From Labrys sedimenti (GTDB taxonomy: Bacteria; Pseudomonadota; Alphaproteobacteria; Rhizobiales; Labraceae), in the NCBI RefSeq assembly GCF_034424805.1, contig NZ_JAXOUF010000003.1, forward strand, positions 186,001-250,000: a stretch of DNA of 64,000 nucleotides. Direction: 5' to 3'. Both the position numbers and the translations under genes were made by a program. The notes beneath the pieces were generated by a model. That model was given only the letters and a program-made list of their open reading frames with translations. It was not told the origin of the DNA and ran no database searches. Numbering within the stretch: the first letter of the stretch is position 1; each line of letters opens with the position of its first letter. Shown piece by piece: positions 18,266-26,096 of this stretch.

Positions 18266-18398
18266 TGCGCGCGAGAAAAGGGAGAGTCAAGGGGGATTGT
18301 GCGTGGGTTGTCGCGCGGAGAAGCGGAGGCCGGCAGCGCTTGGCACGCAAGGACGGCCTTCAGGACATGCACTCGTGGAGCGAAGGTCCGGGCGGCCG

Positions 18399-19040
18399 TC
18401 AGCGCCGGCGGGCGACGACAAAGGGGCGGTGATCGTTGCCCTTGCCGGCGTGGTTCTCGCAGGCAAGGACCTCGAAGCCGGCGGCGGAGATCTGCCGATC
18501 CAGCTCGGCTTCCGTGAACACGCCGGCATAGGGGGCGAGGCCGATCAGGCGCATTGCCGGCAGCAGGGCGAGCCGGATGAGCACGTTCATTTCCCCGACA
18601 CAGGGGGTTTTGGAGATGAACAGGCCTTCCGGCGCCAGCAAGGCGTGGATAAGGTGCAGCGTGCCGGGCAGGTCGCGGACCAGATGGAGATAGTTGAAGC
18701 CGAGCACGGCGTTGAACGGCTCGGCTCCGGGTGCGAGGGCTTCAGCCGTCGCGGCGCGGAAAGTCAGCGCCGGGACCGGAGCGGCGGCGTATTTTTCCTC
18801 GGCGATCGCGATCATGCCGGCGGAAATATCGGTGGCGAGATAGTCGCGCACGCCATCAGCGAGCCACAGGGCTGTCGTGCCCGTGCCGCATCCGAGTTCC
18901 AGCACCCGGTCGCCCGGCTGCAGCAGGGCCCTTGTCCGTTCCAGCGTACGCTCATAGCCGGCCGGGTCCGCGACCGGGCTGGCCGCATAACGGCGCGCGG
19001 CGCGGTCCCAATAGTGCGCACTGTCGACGGTTCCGACCAT
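18399..19040 (-). CDS. class I SAM-dependent methyltransferase
   Basis: A 213-aa protein with the SAM-binding motif VLELGCGTGTTALWLADGV, a post-I acidic residue in YLATDISAGMIAIAEEK, and motif IV in FNAVLGFNYLHLV. It belongs to the Methyltransf_11/25 type small-molecule methyltransferases. ATG 19040 is preceded by GAGAGGGGCAGC and starts with VDSAHYWDRAARRYA, typical of the family. The longer frame to 19202 has no family character. The substrate is unknown and the gene appears monocistronic. Confidence 0.83.
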   Translation of the reverse strand: MVGTVDSAHYWDRAARRYAASPVADPAGYERTLERTRALLQPGDRVLELGCGTGTTALWLADGVRDYLATDISAGMIAIAEEKYAAAPVPALTFRAATAEALAPGAEPFNAVLGFNYLHLVRDLPGTLHLIHALLAPEGLFISKTPCVGEMNVLIRLALLPAMRLIGLAPYAGVFTEAELDRQISAAGFEVLACENHAGKGNDHRPFVVARRR

Positions 19041-19227
19041 GCTGCCCCTCTCTGCGCCCCGATGGAGCACAAGCGCGGTGATTTGAAACGGCCGATCGTG
19101 GCGGAAGCGAGGTGGGGCAGCCTTCAGGCCGGCTATATCCTCCCGGCAGGCACGACGCTTCCCTGCCGATCTGGAGATTGGCGCGCCGAACCAGATTTCC
19201 AATCAGGAGATCCGGGCCAATCGGCCC

Positions 19228-19281
19228 TGGCGGCCGGGAACGATAAAACGAAGAACGATGTCTACGCGATAGCTCTCCAAC
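19228..19281 (+). repeat. degenerate copy of the repeat seen at 20384 and 23309
   Basis: The segment 19261-19281 matches 20418-20438 at 18 of 21 positions by eye (tCTACGCgATAGCTCTCcAAC), and the preceding bases share shorter blocks. It lies in the 19041-19368 gap just before the HExxH gene; nothing else is recognised in that gap. Confidence 0.45.
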
Positions 19282-19368
19282 ATTAAGGTCGCCGCCGACG
19301 TCCATCCCTGGTGGGAAGTTTAATGGTTGATCATAAGTTGTAGAACTGCAAAACTGGGCGATATTTCC

Positions 19369-20163
19369 ATGTTATACTTGGCAACCATGTCATCGACATA
19401 CAATCCTACCCGTCGGAACCGTAACATCGGGACGCCCAAGCAAGGCTACGGACAAAATAATCGGATGGTCATTCCGCAGCTTTTCGCTTCGAAACACGGG
19501 AGCACTGCGCAGATCGGCTCTCATGAAAAACTGATCCACGAAGTGAATGGAAGAAAGGTTACATTCATCGTCGAGCATCCTAATAGAGGCTTCCTACATG
19601 CCTGCTCAGTTGAAGACGTGCTGTTCATGCTTTCACACATTCCCAGTACCGATTGGGTGGGCCTAAGTACCTTTGTCTTTCGGCAGTCGACTCGAAAGAC
19701 GCGAATAATAAATCCTGCATGGGGGAGGCTTTATTATCTTGCTGAGTTCACATTCAGTCCCCGGCGTGGCCGTTGGAATGGGCCTGCAATATTTCTGGAA
19801 GCTTGCAAGGTCAGTGATATATTTAAATGGCCCATTAGTCTGGGTCGGGAAGACCGGAATGAACTCGAGAGGCTTCGCGCCGATGGTCATGGCATCGAGC
19901 GGATAGGTCGAAATCATATAATCTCTAGCCGAATTGAGGCTGTACGCTCCACACAGCTATATCGAACCCTTCTGCATGAGATCGGGCACTGGGTTGACTG
20001 GTTGGAACAAGTAGAAACGCGGGACGGAGATTTTAGCGAGCTTCTCGACCTATATTTTGCTCGGCCTAAAAGTGAGCGTGAGGCATTTGCTGATCGCTAC
20101 GCGGATCATTGGCAGGAAATCCTGCGCAACAAAGGAATTATACCGTTCGATAGGAGGGGCTGA
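19369..20163 (+). CDS. putative zinc metallopeptidase-like protein of unknown family
   Basis: A 264-aa protein not assigned to a named family. Near residue 200 it carries LLHEIGHWVDW, a HExxH zinc-binding helix, and about 30 residues later SEREAFADRYADHW, an acidic helix that could supply a third ligand as in ImmA/IrrE-type proteases. The rest has no obvious domain. Start is uncertain: ATG at 19369 or 19387, neither with a clear Shine-Dalgarno sequence. Base composition is markedly more AT-rich than the flanking genes, which suggests recent acquisition. It is followed without a gap by a 57-codon ORF (TGAGGCGTG coupling) and a 24-codon ORF. Confidence 0.6.
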   Translation: MLYLATMSSTYNPTRRNRNIGTPKQGYGQNNRMVIPQLFASKHGSTAQIGSHEKLIHEVNGRKVTFIVEHPNRGFLHACSVEDVLFMLSHIPSTDWVGLSTFVFRQSTRKTRIINPAWGRLYYLAEFTFSPRRGRWNGPAIFLEACKVSDIFKWPISLGREDRNELERLRADGHGIERIGRNHIISSRIEAVRSTQLYRTLLHEIGHWVDWLEQVETRDGDFSELLDLYFARPKSEREAFADRYADHWQEILRNKGIIPFDRRG

Positions 20164-20166
20164 GGC

Positions 20167-20340
20167 GTGACAAACGAGAATGTCGAGCACGGGGCGTTCC
20201 AAACCACGGCCGTGCCGGCGAGTTCCACGGGCGCAAGCTGGCCCATTCTGAATGGCGCAAGTCTGCAAGACATGACCAGGCTGTATCGAACAGGCGCATG
20301 GAGGCGTTGGTTTACTGTGCTTCCTGGTGGCGGGCGCTAA
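20167..20340 (+). CDS. small ORF, 57 aa, coupled to the HExxH gene
   Basis: A GTG-initiated ORF starting 3 bases after the stop of the HExxH gene. The product is a 57-residue peptide with no Cys, no membrane segment, a Thr/Ser-rich N-terminal half, and a basic/aromatic C-terminal half (RLYRTGAWRRWFTVLPGGGR). Support is limited to coupling and an open frame; no homologue is recognised. Confidence 0.35.
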   Translation: MTNENVEHGAFQTTAVPASSTGASWPILNGASLQDMTRLYRTGAWRRWFTVLPGGGR

Positions 20341-20362
20341 TACCGCGCGAGGGAGGCAATCA

Positions 20363-20437
20363 GTGAACGAACCGAGACATGGTTGGCGGGCCACGCCCGA
20401 CGAAGATGAGCACTACGTATACGCTATAGCTCTCTAA
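20363..20437 (+). CDS. candidate micro-ORF, 24 aa, overlapping a direct repeat
   Basis: A GTG start preceded by GAGGGAGG with good spacing, encoding MNEPRHGWRATPDEDEHYVY followed by AIAL and TAA. Its second half coincides with the repeat shared with 23309-23351, and the VYAIAL codons are also found in frame near 19259-19276. It could be a real peptide or the coding remnant of a mobile sequence. The rest of the gap up to 20657 shows nothing recognisable. Confidence 0.3.
   Translation: MNEPRHGWRATPDEDEHYVYAIAL
20384..20426 (+). repeat. 43-bp direct repeat, copy A
   Basis: Matches 23309-23351 at 42 of 43 positions by eye (begins TGGCGGGCCACGCCCGACGA). The two copies lie in the same orientation and bracket the NmrA/DoxX/LysR module. 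Confidence 0.85.
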
Positions 20438-20657
20438 CGCCGCACGGTGCGACTACTTCCAGTGCTAATTGTCGCAGTTCATCAGCGGTTTTGGCCATTT
20501 TCTGAGTGGCCGGGTCTTGGGATTAGACAACCAGCGGCTTTTGGAACCCGAACATGGGATAGGAGCCAATCGCTAACGGTAGCGATTGGCTCCGTTTAGC
20601 GTCGCGGGGGAACGCCCGCGCGTTGGTCTCGATATTCCTTGGTGTGAACGTCGCCGT

Positions 20658-21530
20658 TCATGGCGTCATAGCCTTCCGGGCCGCTGCGAAGACGTCGCGT
20701 GCGGACGTTGTCCCCGCTACGTGCTCTGTTCCCTCGACGCCGAGGTCCATCCATCCCGCATTCACGGCCTCGTACATTTCTTCGGCAGGTCCGCTGTGGC
20801 CCTTCGGGATGCCGAATTGCTCTAACGCTTCCGCCCACCCTGCACGCGGGATTGCAAAGGCTTTCACGTCGAGATTCAGGACTTCGCCCAATTGCTCCGC
20901 GACTTCATCAGCAGTGACCATCGAACCAATCTCGACGATGCGCTGCCCTGACCACGCTGGCCCGGTCAAAAGGGTTGCGAACTCCGCGCCGATGTCGTTC
21001 GTCGCGACCATGGTCGATTTCCGGTTTGTCGGATTGTAGAAGACCGGTAGCGTTCCGCCCTGCGCGACCTGCAGGCCGAAAAGAAAGTTTTCGAAGAATC
21101 CGCCTGCGCGCACAAATGCGACTGGCGATATCAGGTCGCGAAAACCTTGCTCCAGAAGCGACAAGGCCGTGATCACCCCATGCCCGCTGGTTCTGTTCGC
21201 ACCCATTGACGAAAGCGCAACCACTCGCGGCGGCGCTGCCTTGGTGAGTGCCTCGACATAGTTTGCAATCACGCCCTTTGCTTCCTTGTAATCGGGCGAC
21301 GGCGCCCAGACCGGAGGCAACATGACGAACGCGCCTTCGACGCCTTTGAGCGCTCGCTCGATGGCTGCCGAATCATTCCAATCGCCGTCAACCAGCTCCA
21401 CGCCCTGGTTCGCCCAGTTAACCGCCTTCTCGCGATCGCGGACCAGTGCGCGCACCTTTTTGCCTTGCGCTAGCAAATGCCTTGCCGTCGCGCCGCCCAC
21501 GTTTCCCGTGATTCCCACTACTAAAAACAT
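20658..21530 (-). CDS. NmrA-family NAD(P)-binding protein
   Basis: A 290-aa protein with the Rossmann motif VVGITGNVGGATARHLLAQG, a cofactor-specificity stretch ALVRDREKA, and an NmrA-like C-terminal domain (VNAGWMDLG near the end). NmrA-like proteins bind NAD(P) and serve as redox sensors or as azo/quinone reductases. It lies downstream of a DoxX-like membrane protein on the same strand and divergent from a LysR gene, a frequent three-gene stress-response arrangement. ATG 21530 is the only reasonable start. Confidence 0.82.
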   Translation of the reverse strand: MFLVVGITGNVGGATARHLLAQGKKVRALVRDREKAVNWANQGVELVDGDWNDSAAIERALKGVEGAFVMLPPVWAPSPDYKEAKGVIANYVEALTKAAPPRVVALSSMGANRTSGHGVITALSLLEQGFRDLISPVAFVRAGGFFENFLFGLQVAQGGTLPVFYNPTNRKSTMVATNDIGAEFATLLTGPAWSGQRIVEIGSMVTADEVAEQLGEVLNLDVKAFAIPRAGWAEALEQFGIPKGHSGPAEEMYEAVNAGWMDLGVEGTEHVAGTTSARDVFAAARKAMTP

Positions 21531-21575
21531 GCGTTTTCTCCTGATGTTGAGGGACAGAGCACTGCCCCGGTTGGT

Positions 21576-22016
21576 TCAATGAACGAGCGGTAGAATGGCC
21601 CGGATACGGGGATCGCGCAGATAGAGGCCGCCCCAAGTCATCGCGCCCAGAAGCAGAGAAATGATTTCCGGCGGCGACCCCAGCTCACCGATGCGGACAT
21701 GGGCGCAGATCGCGCCTCCCAAAAAACCCGTCACCAGGATCGCGCCGAGGACGGCGGTGGCCGGGATGGCGTAGAGGATGGCGCAGGCGAGTATGAACGG
21801 ACCGACAACTTGGGTCAGATCCATCGCGAACCCGGTTTCCTGCAACATGCTCGCGATCTGCGCCGGCGCGAAAAGCTGAATAGTGCCGTCTGCCACCAGA
21901 GCGATAACGACAAGCGCGCTCATTATCCGGCCGGCCCACAGGGCACGATGCAACGTCACAGCTTTCGGCACCTGATGCAGTTTCATGGTTTCGGACACTT
22001 TCTCCGATGGAGACCT
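21576..22016 (-). CDS. DoxX-like membrane protein
   Basis: A protein of about 146 aa with four hydrophobic segments (WAGRIMSALVVIALVADG, VVGPFILACAILYAIPA, TAVLGAILVTGFLGGAI, IISLLLGAMTWGGLYL). This four-TM plan and the KLHQVPKAVTLHRALW N terminus fit DoxX-like proteins. Starts at 22016 or 21986 are both possible. It is 45 bp upstream of the NmrA gene and probably in its operon, divergent from the LysR gene at 22112. Function unknown beyond a family link to redox and thiol stress. Confidence 0.72.
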   Translation of the reverse strand, partial: RSPSEKVSETMKLHQVPKAVTLHRALWAGRIMSALVVIALVADGTIQLFAPAQIASMLQETGFAMDLTQVVGPFILACAILYAIPATAVLGAILVTGFLGGAICAHVRIGELGSPPEIISLLLGAMTWGGLYLRDPRIRAILPLVH

Positions 22017-22111
22017 CATATTCCGGAGGCTACTGTGTCTCTCATGTATGATAAACAACGCCAAAATGAACGCACTGTTCTTTCTGCGTGAAATAATATT
22101 AAGGCGTGAAA

Positions 22112-23017
22112 ATGCAAAATCTAGAACCCATCCTCATATTCATAACGGTCGCCGAAATGGGGAGCTTCACCCGCGCGGCCGATAGCCTAGGCATCCAAAA
22201 GGGGCGGGCCTCCACGGCGGTCCGGAAGCTGGAAGAAGATGTCGGTGTTAGGCTCCTGCACCGGACGACGCGCAGCGTGCAGTTGACGGAGGACGGGCGC
22301 GCATTTCATTCCCGTGCCCGCGATCTGCTTGCTGAAGTCGATGACCTGCACTCGATGTTTGCAGGCGATCGCGTGGCACTCCGCGGGCGTTTACGGGTCG
22401 ATCTTCCGACCGAGGTGGCGCGCACAACGATCGTGCCGGCCTTGCCTGACTTCATGGCCGCTCACCCCGAGCTGGAGCTGGAAATCTCGAGTACGGATCG
22501 ACAAGTCGATCTGGTTCAAGAGGGGTTCGACTGTGTATTGCGGCTTGGCCCCATCAGGGACGAAACGCTGGTTGCCCGCCAGCTTGGCCTGTTGCGTATG
22601 GTGAACGCTGCCAGTCCCGCTTATCTGGCGCGCTATGGCATCCCTCGATCGCTAGAAGATCTCCAGCGTCAGCAGCATCGGACAGTTCATTTTTCGACGA
22701 TGCTGGGCGCAAGACCCCATGGATGGGAATATCCAGACGGCGACAGCTACGCGACGCTTCAGTTGCCAGGTGCGCTGCACGTCAACAGCGCGCAGACCTA
22801 CGACGCTGCTGCCCTCGCCGGCCTTGGCCTGATTCAGGCGCCGCTCTTGGGGATTGGCCAATACTTCAGGAGCGGAGCGCTTGTGGAAATCATGCCCGAT
22901 TTTCGTCGCCGGGCGCTCCCCGTGTCCCTCATCGTAGCACACCGGAGCAATCTGTCGCGCCGAGTGCGCGCATTCATGAAGTGGATTGAAGAGGTGCTGA
23001 CGCCATATCTGGAATAG
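22112..23017 (+). CDS. LysR-family transcriptional regulator
   Basis: A 301-aa protein with LysR HTH (PILIFITVAEMGSFTRAADS, then RASTAVRKLEEDVG) and an effector domain like those of the CrgA/DmlR subgroup (TRSVQLTEDGRAF, AHRSNLSRRVRAFMKW). ATG 22112 is preceded by AAGGCG; a GTG at 22106 would add two residues. It is divergent from the DoxX-NmrA operon, which it most likely controls. Confidence 0.87.
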   Translation: MQNLEPILIFITVAEMGSFTRAADSLGIQKGRASTAVRKLEEDVGVRLLHRTTRSVQLTEDGRAFHSRARDLLAEVDDLHSMFAGDRVALRGRLRVDLPTEVARTTIVPALPDFMAAHPELELEISSTDRQVDLVQEGFDCVLRLGPIRDETLVARQLGLLRMVNAASPAYLARYGIPRSLEDLQRQQHRTVHFSTMLGARPHGWEYPDGDSYATLQLPGALHVNSAQTYDAAALAGLGLIQAPLLGIGQYFRSGALVEIMPDFRRRALPVSLIVAHRSNLSRRVRAFMKWIEEVLTPYLE

Positions 23018-23277
23018 CAGGACGAGATCTTAGTGCTGCCCTCGAAATCAACGTCCTGAAGTTGTGCCGGCGTCGACGGTCCAGCGAATGCAACACTGTC
23101 GGATTATCGCAACCCCTGCATCGGACGACAACAAACGGCCGCTATCAGGAGCCGTCGATGCCCGCCAAACGGCAAGAACTAGGCGATTCCCGCCCTTGCA
23201 GCAGGTCGGCGTGTTATTGGAAATGCTGTTGGCCGGCCATGCGGCAATCGGCGGTGAATGAGTAGTTATCGCGCAGA

Positions 23278-23305
23278 ATATCGCGCCATGGCGTAGAATC
23301 GGCGG
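23278..23305 (+). repeat. 28-bp direct repeat, left copy flanking the SigF/bufferin module
   Basis: 24 of 28 positions match 29212-29239 in the same orientation, including an exact 15-bp core GCGTAGAATCGGCGG at 23291-23305. Confidence 0.65.
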
Positions 23306-23308
23306 GGC

Positions 23309-23351
23309 TGGCGGGCCACGCCCGACGAAGATGAGCACTACGTCTACGCTA
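23309..23351 (+). repeat. 43-bp direct repeat, copy B
   Basis: Near-identical to 20384-20426 (one mismatch). Here the reading frame present in copy A is not initiated and diverges right after the repeat, so this copy is non-coding. Confidence 0.85.
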
Positions 23352-23383
23352 GCCTCCCAAGCAATGGGAGCAATCGCCGTCAC

Positions 23384-24040
23384 TCAATCTCTCTTCCCAC
23401 TTGCCGTGTTCGACACCTTCCGGCTGAAGATTGCAGCGCCTGCGAGGAATAGAACCGCCGTACCGAGGTTCCACCCGAGAACCATCGCGGTGGCATCAAG
23501 CGGATGGAACATCGACAGGGCCGTCGCGGTGATCGCCGAGACCGCGAGGCTTCCCATCAGAATGACCGATGTGGGCCGTAGTGCCGCCGCGTAGCGCAGC
23601 ATCGCCAGCATCAGCAGCGACAGAGGCAGGCTGGTCAGCACAAGCGTGGCGAGGCAACCGGATGCGGCCTCAACGGTGACTGCGCCTGGCGGCACAGGCA
23701 CCCAGCCCGCGAAGCACTGATAGCCGATCGTCGACAGCCAGACGACGAGCGCCGGGGCGGGCAAAAGAAGCCATCGACGGGACCGGTCCGGCAAGCTGAC
23801 GAAGAAAGTGGCGATTGTCGCAAGAACGCCGGTCATGAGCGACGAGATCATGTTGATGGCGAACACGGCATCCTGCATGCGCTCGGTAAATTGCGGCCGC
23901 ACACCGTGGCTGACCGTCATGAGGCCCATGATCACGGCGGCAAGAAGGAGCCATCCAACGGCGCGAACCAGCGGTGGACGAAGGCGTCGGACCGGTGGGG
24001 CGTTGGTGGCGAGGGAGCGGATCAGATCAGACGTGTCCAT
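23384..24040 (-). CDS. nrsF: NrsF-like membrane anti-sigma factor (DUF1109)
   Basis: A 218-aa protein with a short polar N terminus (MDTSDLIRSLATNAPPVRRL) and six predicted TM segments, the DUF1109/NrsF plan. NrsF holds the cognate ECF sigma factor at the membrane until a metal or redox signal arrives. The conserved DUF1109 Cys pair is not obvious: Cys residues appear at YQCFAGW and SGCLATL, both in the second half. The start codon overlaps the sigma factor stop by one base (TGATG), so the two are coupled. Last gene of the seven-gene operon. Confidence 0.82.
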   Translation of the reverse strand: MDTSDLIRSLATNAPPVRRLRPPLVRAVGWLLLAAVIMGLMTVSHGVRPQFTERMQDAVFAINMISSLMTGVLATIATFFVSLPDRSRRWLLLPAPALVVWLSTIGYQCFAGWVPVPPGAVTVEAASGCLATLVLTSLPLSLLMLAMLRYAAALRPTSVILMGSLAVSAITATALSMFHPLDATAMVLGWNLGTAVLFLAGAAIFSRKVSNTASGKRD

Positions 24041-24690
24041 CAAGAATCCCTCCGATCCGAGAGCAAGGTCCGCAAATTGCGGAGCGCCCGATGGGTCGCC
24101 ATTTTCAGCGACGCGATGGACAATCCTGTCGCATCGGAGGCTTCCTTCAGCGACATTTCCTTCAGCTTGAGGAGATCGACAGCCGTCCTTTGGATCGGCG
24201 GCAGGCCACCGAGGGCCTCGTTCAGGCGATGCTTGTCGAGCACATTCTCGTTGTCGTCGGACGCTGTGGCGGTTGCCTCATGCTCGGCGGTAAGCGGCGC
24301 CTCGCGTAACGCCTGCCGGCCACGTCGACGCAATCGATCTATGGCGCGACGATTGGCGATGCCGACCAGCCAGGGACCGAACGGCCGTGCGGGATCGTAG
24401 GTGTGCCGGATCGAATGAAGGGTCAGCAATATGTCCTGCACTGTATCTTCGATGTCCCAATGGTCCTTGTGCCATCGCCTGACCAGTGACCTGAGATAGG
24501 GTGTAATCTCCTGGAGAAGGCGCAGGTAGGCGACCGTATCGCCGTCCTGGGCGCGCGCCATGAGAATTGTCCAGTCGAGATCACGCGAAGAAGCAGCCTC
24601 CGAATCCCGCGGCGTGCGCTTCGCTTTTTCTCCTGTCGCCTCGCCATCCGAGGCCACCAGTGTCAGACGCCGCCGCCCATCATCTTGCAT
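24040..24690 (-). CDS. sigF: ECF sigma factor, SigF type
   Basis: A 216-aa sigma-70 family protein. Region 2 includes YLRLLQEITPYLRSLVRRW and DIEDTVQDILLTLHSIRHTY, and region 4 includes LGGLPPIQRTAVDLLKLKEM and LSIASLKMATHRALRNLRTL. ATG 24690 is preferred over 24720 because GGGAG lies 8 bases upstream. In Caulobacter this type directs transcription of DUF2282/DUF692/DUF2063/DoxX operons and is restrained by NrsF; the same gene set is present here. It lies downstream of the genes it should control, giving a positive feedback loop. Confidence 0.86.
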   Translation of the reverse strand: MQDDGRRRLTLVASDGEATGEKAKRTPRDSEAASSRDLDWTILMARAQDGDTVAYLRLLQEITPYLRSLVRRWHKDHWDIEDTVQDILLTLHSIRHTYDPARPFGPWLVGIANRRAIDRLRRRGRQALREAPLTAEHEATATASDDNENVLDKHRLNEALGGLPPIQRTAVDLLKLKEMSLKEASDATGLSIASLKMATHRALRNLRTLLSDRRDS

Positions 24691-24765
24691 CGCGCCAACT
24701 CCCGAAGGCTGCGGATGCAAGCAAACAATCGCCCTGGGACCCGATATGGAGGTTGCGGTCCATTA

Positions 24766-25275
24766 TCATCTTGCCCCCGGCGAACAAAATCGAACATCGC
24801 GTTTAGAGATCCAGCGGTCAATGGAGACTACACCAGGACCAATGGCCAGGATACTTGTTGCCAAAGCTGTCCAGTACAAGTGGAAATTGGCCCAGCCGTC
24901 GGGAAACACCAACTGGATCACGCCCGTCATGACCAGCAGGCCGAGCGCGGCAAGGCGCGTTCCGAGACCGATGATCAGCAGGGTGGGAAGCACGATCTCA
25001 GCGATCGCCGTTGCCAGCGCTAACTGGTCAGGTGCTGGAAGCGCATACTCTCCCCCGAAGACATGCAGCTTGAACTGCTCCTCGAACAGGAATTGTGTTC
25101 CCAGCGAGAGGGACAGGAAGCCGTCCCATCGCGTGAGGCCGGAGCGAAGGAAGGGAAGCGCCAAGGCAATGCGCAACAACGGAGGCGCGATGTGCCGCGC
25201 AATCGCTTCGATCCGGACAAGCACGTAACGGACAATTGCAGCAGCTCCGCCCAGCGGTGTCGGTCTCGTGTTCAT
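24766..25275 (-). CDS. DoxX-family membrane protein of the bufferin operon
   Basis: A 169-aa four-TM protein (PPLLRIALALPFLRSGLTRW, AIAEIVLPTLLIIGLGTRL, LAALGLLVMTGVIQLVF). The RSGLTRWDGF segment is typical of DoxX proteins found with DUF692/DUF2063 genes. Its ATG overlaps the stop of the DUF2063 gene (ATGA). Probably an accessory membrane component of the copper response; no enzymatic role is established. Confidence 0.8.
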   Translation of the reverse strand: MNTRPTPLGGAAAIVRYVLVRIEAIARHIAPPLLRIALALPFLRSGLTRWDGFLSLSLGTQFLFEEQFKLHVFGGEYALPAPDQLALATAIAEIVLPTLLIIGLGTRLAALGLLVMTGVIQLVFPDGWANFHLYWTALATSILAIGPGVVSIDRWISKRDVRFCSPGAR

Positions 25276-26096
25276 GCAACCTCCATCGATGGGGCCGGCT
25301 GCATGTTGTAGCCGACGATCATGTTTGCCTCGACCATGCCTCGCAGCGCATCCGCGAGATCGAAGCGCGGGTTGGCAATCAGCGCCTCTTTCGCGGCGTC
25401 TACGATTGATGAACTCGCCTGCAGGGCCTCGATGAATGCAGAGGCGCCCGCCGGCAGACGCCGAATCTCGACCTCCGCCTCGGGACGAACGACAAGCGCG
25501 TCATCTTCGCTGTCGTCGAGATCGATACTGCCGACGCTGTTGCCGTCGGTGTTTGCCTGCCAGATGCCCACGATGGGAAAGACAGATCTTACGGTGCGGA
25601 CGGACGGATGCAGGACGAGCCGCAGCGCAGGGACATCGCCCGGCGGCACGCGACCGAGGGCGGACGACGGCAGCGGCGATGCTTCGGCCGCGTGATAGGC
25701 CTCGACCCACGCCCGCTCGAGACGCGCGACATCGGGGAGATAGGCAAGCACGGCGGCAGGCTCGAAGCGCCCGATGAAGGTGGGAAAGCCGGCGCCATAA
25801 TCGAGCATGATCGGGGAGGCCGGCGGCTCCGTCATCACGTACAGTCGCGCCATGGCGGCGAAAAACTCCTCGCCGACCAGGCGATGAACCACCGGATAAG
25901 CGGCCTTCAGGGTCTCGATCAGCCCGACGACGACATTGTTGCGATAGACGGCGAAACGCATCTCGCTCGGCCGTCCGTCGGGACCGACCAGACCGGCGGG
26001 AGCCGGCTTGTGCGGGTCAAGGAGCGCCCTGACGAAGTCAGCCTGTCGGTCGGCGAACCCGCCGACGGCGGAATTTGTACCAATCGAGCCGATCAT
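25272..26096 (-). CDS. bufC: DUF2063 partner protein of the MNIO enzyme (BufC type)
   Basis: A 274-aa protein. Its N-terminal DUF2063 helical domain contains FADRQADFVRALLD, MRFAVYRNNVVVGLIETLKA, YPVVHRLVGEEFF and FPTFIGRFEP, with YLPDVARLERAW typical of the family. In bufferin biosynthesis this protein assists the DUF692 enzyme in recognising the precursor. ATG 26096 overlaps the stop of the preceding gene (ATGA). The neighbours fit: DUF692 is one gene upstream, separated by an unexpected extra gene. Confidence 0.85.
   Translation of the reverse strand: MIGSIGTNSAVGGFADRQADFVRALLDPHKPAPAGLVGPDGRPSEMRFAVYRNNVVVGLIETLKAAYPVVHRLVGEEFFAAMARLYVMTEPPASPIMLDYGAGFPTFIGRFEPAAVLAYLPDVARLERAWVEAYHAAEASPLPSSALGRVPPGDVPALRLVLHPSVRTVRSVFPIVGIWQANTDGNSVGSIDLDDSEDDALVVRPEAEVEIRRLPAGASAFIEALQASSSIVDAAKEALIANPRFDLADALRGMVEANMIVGYNMQPAPSMEVA

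Larger units (their letters stand above)
23018..23383. other. intergenic repeat-bearing junction, no gene seen
   Basis: A 366-bp stretch between the LysR gene and nrsF with no convincing coding frame. It contains two short direct repeats in series (23278-23305 and 23309-23351), each with a partner elsewhere, so it looks like a junction between inserted modules. Confidence 0.6.

Noticed and set aside
20415..20437. VYAIAL coding end interpreted as a tmRNA-type degradation tag or remnant of ssrA
   Set aside because: The alphaproteobacterial tag ends in LAA and no tmRNA-like structure surrounds it.
20384..20480. Integron attC site suggested by a stop codon next to CTCTAAC
   Set aside because: The first base does not fit RYYYAAC and no matching GTTRRRY core or paired arms are found downstream. 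No integron integrase is present.
23048..23383. Minus-strand 111-codon frame upstream of nrsF's end
   Set aside because: It spans two short repeats and lacks coding character; better read as a junction.
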